Source: Halomonas sp. SpR1
Lineage (GTDB): Bacteria > Pseudomonadota > Gammaproteobacteria > Pseudomonadales > Halomonadaceae
Assembly (NCBI RefSeq): GCF_031010175.1
Contig: NZ_JAUAMB010000028.1
Location: 1-64,000, forward strand
Length of the DNA stretch: 64,000 bases
Direction: 5' to 3'
Position 1 is the stretch's first letter. Each line of letters opens with the position of its first letter. Below are positions 18,493 through 28,434 of the stretch, one piece after another. The position numbers and the translations under genes are program-made. A model generated the notes under the pieces. That model saw nothing but the letters and a program-made list of their open reading frames with translations. It had not been told where the DNA came from and did not search any database.

Positions 18493-18792
18493 ATGAGCAA
18501 CGCCAAGCGGCCAACCAAAGAAATAACCCTGTTAGGGCGCGGCTATATCATTGCCTGCGACACGGGCGAAGAAGCCAAACTTGACCGTGCCGCGCGCTAC
18601 TTAGACCGCGCCATGCAGGGCATCAATGCCCAAAGCAGCGTGCTGGGGAGTGAGCGCGTAGCGATCATGGCAGCCCTCAATATCACCCACGAGCTGCTTG
18701 AAGCCATGGATGAACAGCGTGCCGGTGAAGAGAATCTGAACCGGCTAAATGAGCGACTTGAGCGGGCACTGGCCAAAACACGCCACTCCTAG
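18493..18792 (+). CDS. zapA: Cell division protein ZapA
   Basis: Cytoplasmic FtsZ-binding protein that bundles Z-ring protofilaments. The 99-residue product has the ZapA pattern: N-terminal beta strands ending ITLLGRGYIIAC, the alpha segment EEAKLDRAARYLDRAMQ, and a C-terminal coiled coil (about 60-97). The ATG at 18493 follows GGAG at 18483-18486; the longer frame to 18232 runs through the repeat and is rejected. It is followed by 6S RNA and fau, the conserved gammaproteobacterial order. Confidence 0.92.
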   Translation: MSNAKRPTKEITLLGRGYIIACDTGEEAKLDRAARYLDRAMQGINAQSSVLGSERVAIMAALNITHELLEAMDEQRAGEENLNRLNERLERALAKTRHS

Positions 18793-18851
18793 GCCGTGTT
18801 TTAAAGCGCTGTATACGACCTAAAAGCCCAGCGAACGTTTAACCCAGCCCT

Positions 18852-18879
18852 TTGGCATTAGCCGCCGCTCTGTTAGGAT
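18852..18879 (+). promoter_or_regulatory. Sigma-70 promoter of 6S RNA
   Basis: TTGGCA (18852-18857), a 16-nt spacer and TAGGAT (18874-18879) are placed so that transcription would begin at about 18886, the observed 5' end of the 6S RNA homology. The segment after the -10 is GC-rich (GGCGGGG). Confidence 0.65.
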
Positions 18880-18885
18880 GGCGGG

Positions 18886-19065
18886 GTTCTCTGGGGTGTA
18901 CGCCAGTCGTTATAGTCCCTCGAGCCTATGCGTAATACCCAGGGGGCCAAATGCTAGCCAGGCCCGTGTGCATGTCCGTGCGTCGGAAAGCCTGACGGTC
19001 TGGCTGCGGCCACCCACCTGAACCAGTAGGTTCAGGGCCAGAATGACAGCGGCACTCTGGAGAAC
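18886..19065 (+). ncRNA. ssrS: 6S RNA
   Basis: About 180 nt between zapA and fau, the conserved location. The ends are complementary (TTCTCTGGGGTG near 18887, CACTCTGGAGAAC at 19053-19064), producing the closing stem, and the interior is a long interrupted helix that mimics an open promoter and sequesters sigma-70 RNA polymerase. GTCCGTGCGTCGGAAAGCCTG and CCTGAACC...GGTTCA match the 6S conserved parts. Ends are approximate. Confidence 0.9.
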
Positions 19066-19097
19066 ACCCAACCTATAGGGTATGAGAGACCATCTGC

Positions 19098-19712
19098 ATG
19101 GAAAGCCTCCATCGGGACGTCGATAAACGCGCACTGCGCCGTTTTTTACGTCATCAACGCCGAGCCCTTTCTCAGCATGAGCAGCGTCTTGCGGCGCAAC
19201 GCTTGTGCAAACAATTGAAATCCCTGCCTGAAATTCGTCGCGCACAGCGCTTAAGTCTTTACCTGCCCGTCAACGGCGAAATTGATCCTACCCCGCTACT
19301 TCCCTGGCTGCGCCAACGTAATGTCGATATTTACCTGCCGGTTTTACGCCCGTTTAGCGCTAACCGCCTGTGGTTTGTAGCCTACCGACCTGACACCCCA
19401 ATGGTGAAAAACCGTTTTGGTATTTGGGAGCCTGACGTGCGATTCAGCGCACAGCGGCGTAATCGGCTACCGACCTGGGCACTGGATACGCTAATTGTGC
19501 CGTTAGTGGGATTTGATGCTAACGCTAACCGCATGGGGATGGGGGGAGGGTTTTATGATCGCAGCTTGGCGTTTATGCATCGGCCCGGCCCGTCACCTAC
19601 CTTGATTGGCGTCGCCCATGCCTGCCAGCAAGTGGCTTCGCTGCCTGTGGAGCCATGGGACGTGCCCTTACAGGTAGTCGTCAGTGACCAAGGCTGCTTT
19701 CGGCGTCGATAG
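19098..19712 (+). CDS. fau: 5-formyltetrahydrofolate cyclo-ligase
   Basis: Converts 5-formyl-THF to 5,10-methenyl-THF with ATP. The 204-residue product has the basic N-terminal helix (KRALRRFLRHQRRALS), YLPVNGEIDPTPLL, VPLVGFDANANRMGMGGGFYDR (ATP/folate loop) and a C-terminal PWDVPLQVVVSD. It is directly downstream of 6S RNA, the usual arrangement, so 6S read-through probably transcribes it. The ATG at 19098 lies 33 nt after the 6S 3' end. Confidence 0.95.
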   Translation: MESLHRDVDKRALRRFLRHQRRALSQHEQRLAAQRLCKQLKSLPEIRRAQRLSLYLPVNGEIDPTPLLPWLRQRNVDIYLPVLRPFSANRLWFVAYRPDTPMVKNRFGIWEPDVRFSAQRRNRLPTWALDTLIVPLVGFDANANRMGMGGGFYDRSLAFMHRPGPSPTLIGVAHACQQVASLPVEPWDVPLQVVVSDQGCFRRR

Positions 19713-19732
19713 CTGTTCTTAAAACTGGCCAC

Positions 19733-19768
19733 AAAAAAGGGCCGACCCAATAAAGGATCAGCCCCTTT
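19733..19768 (-). terminator. Intrinsic terminator, strongest on minus strand
   Basis: An imperfect GC-rich hairpin (AAAGGGCCGACCC / GGATCAGCCCCTTT) is followed on the minus strand by six uridines (AAAAAA at 19733-19738 on plus). It therefore terminates the small gene ending at 19824; on the plus strand it may also end fau, with a weaker T tract. Confidence 0.7.
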
Positions 19769-19823
19769 CGTCTGATATCTGTCACCTTATCGGTGCTAAC
19801 GTATAGTGGCAAACTTGCAGGGT

Positions 19824-19922
19824 TTAGCTTCCCGATAACGCCTGCGCATAACCGGTAGCCAGCACCCCTAATGCAAACACCACCATCAACGCCATTACCA
19901 TATCAGGCTTCTTCCGCCGCAT
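19824..19922 (-). CDS. Small single-pass membrane protein (32 residues)
   Basis: An ATG at 19922 is preceded by GGAG with 7-nt spacing and opens a 32-residue frame: a positively charged start (MRRKKPD) followed by one hydrophobic segment (MVMALMVVFALGVLATGYA) and a short tail. The positive-inside pattern suggests an inner-membrane protein with a periplasmic C-terminus. A U-rich intrinsic terminator lies 56 bp after the stop, so it looks like an independent transcription unit in the 445-bp gap between fau and ilvA. No function recognised. The remainder of the gap (19923-20157) has no other gene I can support. Confidence 0.7.
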   Translation of the reverse strand: MRRKKPDMVMALMVVFALGVLATGYAQALSGS

Positions 19923-20157
19923 GCCGCTTCTCCAACACCTTTGCCGTTACCGAATGTGCTAAATCCACCATGCTTTTACTGCTTTTAAAGGGTGGCAGAT
20001 TTGCTTAATTTCGCTCACGACTATAGGGCTATTAGCCCCCCGTTGACAACTGGTTTAGCGGCATTTTTTAGCCTCATTTCTAAAGATTAAGTTACGTTAC
20101 GGTGTTAGCAGCTCTGACGTTTAAGGTAAGCAAGCACTTACATTCAGTAGTGAATGA

Positions 20158-21672
20158 TTAAGCCATAAACAGTCGATAGGCCGGATTATCGCTTTCGCGC
20201 CAATAGCGGTAGCCAATGGCGTCTAAATACTCAGCCACATGGGTGCGGTCACCGTTAGGCACTTGCATACCCACCAATACCCGACCATAGGCCGCACCAT
20301 GGTTGCGATAATGAAACAGCGAGATATTCCAGTCGTGTGGCAGTTGGGTCAAAAAGTTCATCAACGCGCCTGGGCGCTCGGGGAACTCAAAGCGGTACAC
20401 TTCTTCTTCAAAGCGTTCGCTGGGGCGACCGCCGCTCAAGTGGCGAATATGCAGCTTCGCCAACTCGTTATCGGTCAGGTCTTCCACTTGGTAGCCGCCT
20501 TCACGCAGCTTGTCGATGACTGCCTGGCGGTCTTCGCCACCGGGCTTCACCTGGACGCCCACATAAATATGCGCTTCATTGCTATCGGCATATCGATAGC
20601 TGAATTCAGTGACCATACGCTTGCCTAGCGTGCGGCAAAACTTTTTAAAGCTGCCGGGTTTCTCGGCAATGGTCACCGCCAGAATTGCTTCGCGCTGTTC
20701 GCCTAGCTCCGTGCGTTCGGCGATGTGCTGTAAACGATCAAAGTTGGTATTGGCGCCTGAGTTAATGCACAGCAGCGTCTCGCCTTCAGCACCGGTCTGC
20801 TGCACGTATTTCTTCAGCCCCGCCAGCGAGAGCGCGCCGGAGGTTTCCGCCACCGCGCGAGTATCCTCAAAAATATCTTTTACCGCCGCACACATTTCAT
20901 CGGTATTGACGGTGATAACACCGTCGATCAGATCTTTGACCAACGAAAACGGCACTTCGCCGATTTGCGCGACCGCGACTCCTTCGGCAAACACGCCTAC
21001 TTGATCAAGCACCACGCGTTCACCCGCATCTAAGGCTGCTTTAAGACAAGCACTGTCTTCGGCTTCGACACCGATCACTTTGATATCCGGACGCAGATAT
21101 TTGACGTACGCCGCCACGCCAGCAATCAGCCCGCCACCGCCAACCGGCACAAAAATGGCATCTAAGCGCCCTGCGTGTTGGCGCAGAATTTCCACCCCGA
21201 TAGTGCCTTGACCGGCCACCACATCGATATCGTCAAATGGCGGAATATAGGTGTAGCCGTGCTCTTTAATCAGTTCCTGGGCATGCTCGGCGGCAGCGGC
21301 GAAGGCATCCCCTTTGAGGATGACCTTGGCGCCTCGGGCGCGAACCGCCTGGACTTTGATATCTGGGGTGATGCGCGGCATCACAATGACGGCTTTGACG
21401 CCCATCAGCTTCGCGGCCATGGCCAGCCCTTGGGCATGGTTACCGGCGGAAGCAGCAATCACGCCTTTATCTTTTTGCTCCTGCGATAGCTGCGCCATTT
21501 TGTTATAGGCGCCACGGATTTTGAACGAAAACACCGGTTGTAGGTCTTCGCGCTTAATCAAAATCTGGTTATTAAAGCGACGCGACAAAAAGGGTGCAGG
21601 GGAAATCGGGGTCTCACAAGCGGCTTCATAAACGCGGGCTTGGAGGATCTTTTTGACGGTTGCTTCTAGCAT
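20158..21672 (-). CDS. ilvA: Threonine ammonia-lyase, biosynthetic
   Basis: PLP enzyme converting threonine to 2-oxobutanoate, first step of isoleucine synthesis. The 504-residue product has the PLP lysine in FSFKIRGAYNK (Lys51), ASAGNHAQG, the phosphate-binding GGGGLIAG, and GALSLAG. Two ACT-like regulatory units follow (about 325-410 and 420-495), giving the feedback-regulated long form, as in E. coli IlvA. Its ribosome binding site is weak. It is divergent from rpiA, a common pairing. Confidence 0.96.
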   Translation of the reverse strand: MLEATVKKILQARVYEAACETPISPAPFLSRRFNNQILIKREDLQPVFSFKIRGAYNKMAQLSQEQKDKGVIAASAGNHAQGLAMAAKLMGVKAVIVMPRITPDIKVQAVRARGAKVILKGDAFAAAAEHAQELIKEHGYTYIPPFDDIDVVAGQGTIGVEILRQHAGRLDAIFVPVGGGGLIAGVAAYVKYLRPDIKVIGVEAEDSACLKAALDAGERVVLDQVGVFAEGVAVAQIGEVPFSLVKDLIDGVITVNTDEMCAAVKDIFEDTRAVAETSGALSLAGLKKYVQQTGAEGETLLCINSGANTNFDRLQHIAERTELGEQREAILAVTIAEKPGSFKKFCRTLGKRMVTEFSYRYADSNEAHIYVGVQVKPGGEDRQAVIDKLREGGYQVEDLTDNELAKLHIRHLSGGRPSERFEEEVYRFEFPERPGALMNFLTQLPHDWNISLFHYRNHGAAYGRVLVGMQVPNGDRTHVAEYLDAIGYRYWRESDNPAYRLFMA

Positions 21673-21844
21673 GCGGGTATCCCAAGGGAAGAACGTGAAC
21701 GGACAAAGTATTTATTGGTAGCAGATTACGCCTAGCGGCGTCTAGCCGCGTTGCCATCGGCAGGCAGCGTTTAGATCGCTATACTAGCGCCACTCGCTCT
21801 TTTCTGACTAACTCTCTTGCAACTAATCATATTTTGGAATGACT

Positions 21845-22519
21845 ATGAACCAGGATGAACTGAAGGCTGCCGTAGCGGATGCAGCGATTGAAGAAATTAA
21901 ATCTCAGTTGGAAAAGGATACCATCTTAGGTATTGGCACCGGCTCCACGGCGAATCTGTTTATCGATCGCCTAGGCCCCCTGCGCCATCACTTCAAAGGC
22001 GCAGTAGCCAGCTCAGAAGCGAGCGCCGAGCGTCTTGAGAATCTGGGCATTGAGGTGTTTGAGCTTAATAGCGTTGGCACAGTACCCTTTTATATTGATG
22101 GTGCAGACGAAGTTAATGCTCACTTACATATGATTAAAGGCGGTGGCGCTGCGCTTACCCGGGAAAAAATTGTGGCGGCCTGCGCGGAACGTTTTATCTG
22201 CATTGCAGATGGCTCAAAGTACGTGCCCCAGTTAGGTAATTTTCCGCTACCGGTAGAAGTCATCCCCATGGCACGCTCCTATGTCGCCCGCGAGCTTGTC
22301 GCACTTGGCGCCGAGCCGGTTTATCGCCAGGGGGTAGTCACCGACAACGGTAACCAAATTATCGACTGCTATGAATTTATGATCGCAGATCCGGTAGCCA
22401 TGGAAGCACGTATCAACGCTATTGTCGGCGTAGTGACCAATGGACTGTTTGCTGCCCGCGGCGCGGATGTTCTGCTGCTGGGCAAAGAAGATGGCGTGGA
22501 GCGGATTACGCTTAAATAA
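21845..22519 (+). CDS. rpiA: Ribose-5-phosphate isomerase A
   Basis: Interconverts ribose 5-phosphate and ribulose 5-phosphate. The 224-residue product shows [36 protein letters not shown] with catalytic Asp, [26 protein letters not shown] and the C-terminal GVVTNGLFA. The ATG at 21845 was chosen over the one at 21839 because GGA at 21836-21838 is 6 nt upstream and the E. coli protein begins at the equivalent residue (MTQDELK). Confidence 0.96.
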   Translation: MNQDELKAAVADAAIEEIKSQLEKDTILGIGTGSTANLFIDRLGPLRHHFKGAVASSEASAERLENLGIEVFELNSVGTVPFYIDGADEVNAHLHMIKGGGAALTREKIVAACAERFICIADGSKYVPQLGNFPLPVEVIPMARSYVARELVALGAEPVYRQGVVTDNGNQIIDCYEFMIADPVAMEARINAIVGVVTNGLFAARGADVLLLGKEDGVERITLK

Positions 22520-22543
22520 GAGCGCTCAAATAACACTGCTGCG

Positions 22544-23836
22544 TTACCGGGGCAATAGGGCCTCCAGCCCGGTCAGGGTGCGGGCCAGGGCGCCTTTGTG
22601 TGCCTCAATCGCCTCGCGCCCTGCTTGCCCAGCCTGCAGGGCATGCTCAGGATTAGCAAAATAGCCTGCCACTGCCTCTGCCAGAGTATCCGGGCTATCG
22701 ACCATGGTTAGCGCCCCTGCCGCTTGCAGCGGTTCAGCCACATCGGTGAAGTTCTCAATTGAGGGGCCGCTAAGCACCGGCCTGCCTAGCGCTGCCGGTT
22801 CAAGTATATTGTGACCGCCCAGCGGCACTAAACTGCCCCCTACAAAGGCCACACGGCCCGTTGCATAGAGCATGGCCAGTTCACCCAACGTATCCCCCAG
22901 GTAGACCTGGGTTTGTGCCGTCACGGGCTGCTGCTGGCTACGGCGGCTTAGTGCCCAGCCTTCGGTTCGGCAAAGCTTGGCGACATCGTCAAAGCGCTGA
23001 GGGTGGCGAGGCACAAGTACCAGCAGCGCATCAGGGAAACGGGTCACCAGTTGGCGATGGGCTTTCAGCAGAAGCGTTTCTTCGCCGTCTCGGGTGGAGC
23101 CCGCTACCCAAACCGGACGCCCTCCCCACTTTTGAAGTAAGTGCTCACCTTCCTCAATGGGCTTATCTTGGCAAGCTATTTCAAATTTCAGCGAGCCGGC
23201 TATGCAGGTGATAGCCGTGCTGCAGCCGAGGGCATTAAAGCGTTCGGCGTCTGCTGCTGATTTTGCAGCTAGCCAGCTAATCTCGGCGAGCGTACTGGCC
23301 ATTAGCGGGCGCAAACGCTGGTAACGTTTAAAGGCGCGGGGCGATAAGCGACCGTTCACCACTGCGACGGGGATACCCTGCTGGCGGCAGGCGTGGATCA
23401 GGTTGGGCCATAGCTCAGTTTCAAACAGAATCGCGAGTTCGGGCTGAACGCTGCCCAAGAAACGCTTAGCGGCGCCAGGAAAGTCCAACGGCAGAAAACG
23501 GTGGGAGAGCCTTGCCTGATCGACTGGGGTTTGCTCGCTAATTAGCGTTTGGGACTGCTGGGCTCCGGTGGCGGTCATGGTGGTGAGCAGCAGACCATGG
23601 GTTGGATAGCGCGCTAATAGCCCCTCAATCAGCGGCCGTGCAGCACGCACCTCACCCACCGAAGCGCAGTGCAGCCAAATACACGGTGCGGGAGGAAGCG
23701 TCTCAAGGCGTAACCCCAGCCGCTGAAAGCGTGAGTAAGTGGGCACCTGCTCACGCCAGATGCGCCAGCCAATCAACGGTGAGAGTGCATACAGCGTCGC
23801 TGAGTAGGCAAGCCGGGGCCAGGCGGATAAAGCCAT
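22544..23836 (-). CDS. waaA: 3-deoxy-D-manno-octulosonic acid transferase
   Basis: Transfers Kdo from CMP-Kdo to lipid A precursor at the inner membrane (GT30). The 430-residue protein has an N-terminal membrane anchor helix, the GT30 motifs WLHCASVGEVRAARPLIEGL and ETELWPN, VNGRLSPRAFKRYQ, AGSTRDGEE, and GGSLVPLGGHNILEPAALGRPVLSGP. Number of Kdo residues added cannot be told; the nearby kdkA suggests a single phosphorylated Kdo, as in Haemophilus. The ATG overlaps the hldE stop by one base. Confidence 0.95.
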   Translation of the reverse strand: MALSAWPRLAYSATLYALSPLIGWRIWREQVPTYSRFQRLGLRLETLPPAPCIWLHCASVGEVRAARPLIEGLLARYPTHGLLLTTMTATGAQQSQTLISEQTPVDQARLSHRFLPLDFPGAAKRFLGSVQPELAILFETELWPNLIHACRQQGIPVAVVNGRLSPRAFKRYQRLRPLMASTLAEISWLAAKSAADAERFNALGCSTAITCIAGSLKFEIACQDKPIEEGEHLLQKWGGRPVWVAGSTRDGEETLLLKAHRQLVTRFPDALLVLVPRHPQRFDDVAKLCRTEGWALSRRSQQQPVTAQTQVYLGDTLGELAMLYATGRVAFVGGSLVPLGGHNILEPAALGRPVLSGPSIENFTDVAEPLQAAGALTMVDSPDTLAEAVAGYFANPEHALQAGQAGREAIEAHKGALARTLTGLEALLPR

Positions 23837-25266
23837 CAGCGCTCGCGATCTAAAATTGAGCTAATCATTGCCGAGGTCGAGACGCCATCTTCAAAGCCGA
23901 GCACTTTAACCTCGCCACCATTGGCAATAACCGACGCACCTCCAGCGATATCTTCTGGCCGATAGTCGCCGCCTTTGACCAAAATATCGGGTAGCACCGC
24001 TTCGATCAGCGCCTGGGGGGTGTCGTCGCTGAACGGCACCACCCAATCGACGGCCCCTAACCCCGCCAGTACCTGCAAACGCCGGTTAAGCGGGTTAATT
24101 GGCCGCTTGGGCCCTTTCAGCCGACCAATGGAGGCGTCGTCGTTAACTGCGACAATCAAACGATCGCCTAGCCGCTTGGCCTGCTCCAGGTAAGCCACGT
24201 GGCCAGCGTGCAGAATATCGAAGCAGCCGTTGGTCATGACCACTCGCTCACCGCGCAATTGGGCGGCACGCACCGCCTCGATCAAGATATTCGGCTCGAT
24301 CACACCAAACTCGGCCAGCTTATCGCCGTGCAGCGCGGTGTAGAGCTCGGCGATGGAGAGCGTTGCCGTGCCCGGTTTGGCCACGACCAGTCCGGCTCCC
24401 AGGTTGGCCAACATCATCGCTTCGGGAAAGGCGTGGCCCGCCGCCAGCGCTAGCCCCATTAGGCCAATAACGGTATCCCCTGCCCCTGTTACATCGAAGA
24501 CTTCCTGGGCGCGGGTGGGCAAGTGCAGCGGAGCGTGCCCTTCGCGGATCAACGTCATGCCCTTTTCGCTGCGGGTAATCAGTAGCGCTTCCAGCTCCAG
24601 CTCAGCGCGCAGCGCTTCGCCCCGGCGGGATAACTCGGCATCGGTCGTGCAATGGCCGACCACCGCTTCAAACTCAGTCAGGTTGGGAGTGATTAAACTC
24701 GCCCCACGGTATTTGCTGAAATCCTGTCCTTTGGGGTCGATTAGCACCCGCTTGCCATGGGCGCGCGCCTTGGCAATCAGGTTTTCCACCTGATTCAGGG
24801 TGCCTTTACCGTAGTCGGAAAGGATGACTACGTCACAGTCAGGGAGCGCTTTTTCTACCTGTATCACTAGCTCGCTGGTCTCGACACTGTCCAAACGCTG
24901 CTCGAAATCCAGGCGCAGCAACTGTTGGTTACGACTCATCACCCGCAGCTTCGTGATCGTGGGTACCTCAGCGCTACGTTGAAAGTAAGTGCTTACACCC
25001 GAAGCAGTAAGACTGGCTTGCAGAATCTGCGCATTATCATCGTCTCCAATCACGCCCGCCAGCACCGCGTGACCGCCGAGGGAAGTAATGTTCAATGCCA
25101 CATTGGCCGCCCCGCCAGGGCGATCCTCGACATCTTCCACCCGCACCACCGGCACCGGCGCTTCAGGGGAAATGCGCGAGGTGCCGCCATGCCAGTAGCG
25201 GTCTAGCATCACATCCCCGACCACCAGAACGCGGGCATGCTCTAAAGCGGTTAAATCAATCTTCAT
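23836..25266 (-). CDS. hldE: Bifunctional heptose kinase/adenylyltransferase
   Basis: Makes ADP-glycero-manno-heptose for LPS inner core. The 476-residue fusion has an N-terminal ribokinase-like kinase (1 to about 320; [35 protein letters not shown]) and a C-terminal nucleotidyltransferase (about 345-476; [36 protein letters not shown]). It works with gmhB (39671) and hldD (35402). The upstream glycosyltransferase overlaps by 11 bp, so waaA and hldE belong to one operon with it. Confidence 0.96.
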   Translation of the reverse strand: MKIDLTALEHARVLVVGDVMLDRYWHGGTSRISPEAPVPVVRVEDVEDRPGGAANVALNITSLGGHAVLAGVIGDDDNAQILQASLTASGVSTYFQRSAEVPTITKLRVMSRNQQLLRLDFEQRLDSVETSELVIQVEKALPDCDVVILSDYGKGTLNQVENLIAKARAHGKRVLIDPKGQDFSKYRGASLITPNLTEFEAVVGHCTTDAELSRRGEALRAELELEALLITRSEKGMTLIREGHAPLHLPTRAQEVFDVTGAGDTVIGLMGLALAAGHAFPEAMMLANLGAGLVVAKPGTATLSIAELYTALHGDKLAEFGVIEPNILIEAVRAAQLRGERVVMTNGCFDILHAGHVAYLEQAKRLGDRLIVAVNDDASIGRLKGPKRPINPLNRRLQVLAGLGAVDWVVPFSDDTPQALIEAVLPDILVKGGDYRPEDIAGGASVIANGGEVKVLGFEDGVSTSAMISSILDRER

Positions 25267-26353
25267 CAGTGCTCCCTGCGCTGGCGGGAGAGGTAGTATG
25301 CGCCAGCAGTGTGTCCAGTTTAGTGATAACGTCGTCGGCTTTAATCAGCATCATGGCACTGGGGTGACGCACCCGCTGGCCCCAACTCACCTCCTCTACC
25401 GACTTATGCAGATAGGTACGTACCGCTTCGGGGTATGCGTTGACCGCAAAGTCACGCCACAGATAGGGCGCGGCACGCTGGGGGTTAGTGGATGCATAAA
25501 GCCCCAGGGCAGGCGTTCCCATGGCATTGGCCATATGAATAGGCCCGGTATCCGGTGCTATTACCGCTCGGGCGTTACCGATAAGCGCTAATACGCCTTT
25601 CAGCGAAGTGCCGCCGATAGCATTAATCACGCTACCCGGCCGACAGAGGGCCTCGATTTGATCGCCGATTGCTCGCTCCTGGGCGGTGCCGCCGCCCGTC
25701 AACACGCTTTTAAGACCGTGCTGCACCCAGGCGTGTTCGATCACACTGGCATAACCCTCTACCGACCAGTTGCGAAAGTTACGCAGACGAACGTTGCTGC
25801 AAGGATTAATGACCAGGTAAGGCTCCTCACCGCTGATCACCCGCGCTTCGTTAAGCGCCGTTGTCAGCACGGGTAAATTCCATTCCAGGCGGTCATCCTT
25901 CACGCCAAGCACCCGGGCGAAGTCCATAAACGACTCCAGTACATGGGCCTTGGGGTGCGGCGCGAGATGGTGCTGGGTGAACCAGTGCTGAGCATCTTTG
26001 GCGCGCGCCTTGTCATAGCCCACGCGCACCTTAGCCTTCAGCCCCAGCGAAAGCACGCTGGCGCGAATGGCCTGCTGCATATGCAATAAGACATCAAAGC
26101 GAATATGAGCCAATTCTCGCCATAGTGCGTACATACCAGCAATCCCGGTCGACTTGTCGTAAACAACGAACTCGACCCCGGAAAGCCCCGCCAGTAGACT
26201 GTGCTCCCCCTTACCGATAATCCAGGTAATACGCGCATCAGGCCACTGGCGCTGTAACGCCCGCACCGTGGGCACGAGATTGCAGACGTCTCCCAATGCG
26301 GAGAGGCGCAAAATGGCAATGTGGTTAGGCTGAACAGGCAGAGAGGGCTTCAT
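25256..26353 (-). CDS. Heptosyltransferase-like glycosyltransferase (GT9)
   Basis: A 365-residue GT9 family protein, GT-B fold. Motifs: N-terminal [46 protein letters not shown] in the middle, and the C-terminal donor site [33 protein letters not shown]. Position beside hldE and waaA suggests the first heptose transferase (WaaC role), but sequence resembles a broader RfaF-like group. The ATG at 26353 was chosen because the extension upstream is not family-like; its first base pairs within the start of kdkA on the opposite strand. Confidence 0.88.
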   Translation of the reverse strand: MKPSLPVQPNHIAILRLSALGDVCNLVPTVRALQRQWPDARITWIIGKGEHSLLAGLSGVEFVVYDKSTGIAGMYALWRELAHIRFDVLLHMQQAIRASVLSLGLKAKVRVGYDKARAKDAQHWFTQHHLAPHPKAHVLESFMDFARVLGVKDDRLEWNLPVLTTALNEARVISGEEPYLVINPCSNVRLRNFRNWSVEGYASVIEHAWVQHGLKSVLTGGGTAQERAIGDQIEALCRPGSVINAIGGTSLKGVLALIGNARAVIAPDTGPIHMANAMGTPALGLYASTNPQRAAPYLWRDFAVNAYPEAVRTYLHKSVEEVSWGQRVRHPSAMMLIKADDVITKLDTLLAHTTSPASAGSTDED

Positions 26354-27059
26354 GCGCTTAGCGACACTCCGGCAGAAAAATAGACTGATTTTACATGATG
26401 CAGACAGTTTATGTGACGCGCTGGGAACACACCAAGTTGCTCCCGCTCTATTCACTAGCGATTACTGGCGTGAACGCGGATTAATCGTCGGTGAAGCGCC
26501 AGGCCGGGGCAGAAGCCTGTTTTTGCAGGCAACGCCAACCGAACAGTGGGTACTAAGGCCCTATCGTCGCGGCGGCATGGCGGCCAAATTGAGTCAAAAG
26601 CGCTACTTATGGACTGGCGCTGAGCGAACCCGGGCATTTCGTGAACTGCGCTTAACTGCCGCGCTTTTTGAGCAAGGACTGCCGGTACCCCGCCCTGTAG
26701 CATGTTGCGTTAACCGCTGCGGGCTTACCTATGAAGCCGCGCTGATTACCGTGCGCATTGCCGGCGCCAACGCATTGGCTGAGCTACTGGTCAACGACCT
26801 GGCCGATGAAGCGCTGCTGCAACGGGTGGGCAGTATGCTTTGGCGCTTTCATCGAGCGGGGCTTGATCATGTTGACCTGAATGCCCGCAATATTCTCGTC
26901 GACCCCAGCGGAGCGCCATGGTTAATTGACCTTGATCGCTGCCGCCTGCGTACGCCGGGAAAATGGCAGGAGGCTAACCTAAAGAGGCTGGAGCGCTCCC
27001 TTTTGAAATTCTCTAATGACTCGCTCATGCCCATTATTTATCGTGGCTATGGCAGTTAA
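26352..27059 (+). CDS. kdkA: 3-deoxy-D-manno-octulosonic acid kinase
   Basis: Phosphorylates Kdo (position 4) of the lipid A-Kdo acceptor. The 235-residue protein has a protein-kinase-like fold: GRGRSLFLQA, VLRPYRRGGMAAKLS, the conserved Glu helix (RELRLTAALFEQGLPVPRP), catalytic loop HVDLNARNIL and metal-binding IDLDRCRLR, matching Haemophilus KdkA. GAGAGGG at 26341-26347 lies 4 nt before the ATG. Its start codon shares the tetramer CATG with the divergent glycosyltransferase start, so each 5' untranslated region lies within the other gene. Confidence 0.9.
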   Translation: MRLATLRQKNRLILHDADSLCDALGTHQVAPALFTSDYWRERGLIVGEAPGRGRSLFLQATPTEQWVLRPYRRGGMAAKLSQKRYLWTGAERTRAFRELRLTAALFEQGLPVPRPVACCVNRCGLTYEAALITVRIAGANALAELLVNDLADEALLQRVGSMLWRFHRAGLDHVDLNARNILVDPSGAPWLIDLDRCRLRTPGKWQEANLKRLERSLLKFSNDSLMPIIYRGYGS

Positions 27060-27111
27060 TACAGAAGATTACCAGGGCCAACTTTCGAACAGGGTTCATG
27101 TTTGACCCGAC

Positions 27112-28380
27112 TTAGGTGCCATCCTTTTCAAGCTGTCGCTGGCAGGCCCGGTAGCAACCCCACAACACTACCAGCCAAAAAGCATAAATCATAACCCCAC
27201 TATTATGGATCAAAAACACTTGAGAGAGTCCGAAATCGATATAAGCAACCGGCAACAGCGCTCCTGCCACAGCTAATGAGCGAAGTTTTAGATTTGGTGC
27301 ATTTAGCTCACGCATAAACAATCGCAGAGGTACCAAATACAGCAGTAATAGGGCGACAAGGCCCAAGATACCTCGCTTAGCAGTCGCATCAACAAATTCA
27401 TTATGCGCATGCCCAAACTGTAAAACGCCGGAGTCAATCACGCCCGCCTCCCCCAGCGCCTGCATCCCCTGCTGATAGCCATTGTGGCCCCAGCCCAGTA
27501 GTGGTTTTTCAATGATGAGATGCGAGGCTCCCTTCCACATTTCAAAACGAGCGCCCACCGACGACGTTCGGCTCTCGCCAGACACATAACGCTCAATATC
27601 ATCGACCGCCTGATGAACGCGTTGTTGAACCCCTAACTGAGGCACTGCATAGACGCACAGCGCTCCCACTATCACTATCGCTAATGCGCCGATCTTGAAA
27701 GGAGTAGTCAAATCACGACCATAGGCACGATACAGTACCCACAGCACAACAGGCAGTCCTATCCATCCGCCACGGCTGCCGGAAAAAAGTGAACCCAACA
27801 CGCCTCCTAAGGCGCCCAGGCTTAATAAAAGCAGCCACAGTTTGCGATTGGGTTGAACCATTGCCCACCCCATACCTGCTAAGCATAAGATGCCCGTTAG
27901 CATGCTGATGTTGCCAAACTGGATAACATGGGTATATCCCTCTGCCCGCTCAACACCTAAAAAGAGCTTTTGCCAAGCACCCCAGCTTCCAACAGCCATT
28001 CCCCCCAGAGCCAGGCCACTCCATAACCAGCTCAGCCGCGGCGGATAGGCTAATATCAACACCAATACAGGAGTGGCCAATAGAAACCGTAGTGGTTTAT
28101 CGGCGCCTCGGAGCCCCTGCTCATCAATCCAAACTTCGAATAGCCCCACCAGTGCGTAAAAAACCAATACACCCATGACCCACCAATCTTGACGGCCAAA
28201 ACGTACTTCTTTGCTAATGAACGGCAGCGCAAAAGTGCCAAGCAGCAACAGCACGGCGCCTACTGAGTAGCCTGAAGGTACAATTAGCGCAATGGCGCCC
28301 AATAGTAACACCGCAATAGAGGTGTACCCGCGCATCAGCGAAAATTGAGGGGGAGCAGAAGAGAGTGACGATGAGTCCAT
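27112..28380 (-). CDS. O-antigen ligase-like membrane protein (WaaL/Wzy_C)
   Basis: A 422-residue polytopic inner-membrane protein with about 11-12 hydrophobic segments. The large periplasmic loop holds the Wzy_C signature: SGSRGGWIGLPVVLW, then GWGHNGYQQGM and GHAHNEFVDATAKRG, where the histidine and arginine correspond to catalytic residues in WaaL. It most probably joins O-antigen or another glycan to the lipid A core; a polymerase role cannot be excluded. The ATG at 28380 (MDSSSLSS) is preceded by GGA; a GTG 18 codons upstream is possible. Confidence 0.85.
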   Translation of the reverse strand: MDSSSLSSAPPQFSLMRGYTSIAVLLLGAIALIVPSGYSVGAVLLLLGTFALPFISKEVRFGRQDWWVMGVLVFYALVGLFEVWIDEQGLRGADKPLRFLLATPVLVLILAYPPRLSWLWSGLALGGMAVGSWGAWQKLFLGVERAEGYTHVIQFGNISMLTGILCLAGMGWAMVQPNRKLWLLLLSLGALGGVLGSLFSGSRGGWIGLPVVLWVLYRAYGRDLTTPFKIGALAIVIVGALCVYAVPQLGVQQRVHQAVDDIERYVSGESRTSSVGARFEMWKGASHLIIEKPLLGWGHNGYQQGMQALGEAGVIDSGVLQFGHAHNEFVDATAKRGILGLVALLLLYLVPLRLFMRELNAPNLKLRSLAVAGALLPVAYIDFGLSQVFLIHNSGVMIYAFWLVVLWGCYRACQRQLEKDGT

Positions 28381-28434
28381 GAGTATTTCCGTTGAAGACG
28401 GGGAAAAGAAAGGCCGCCATTCTGACAGAAACAC

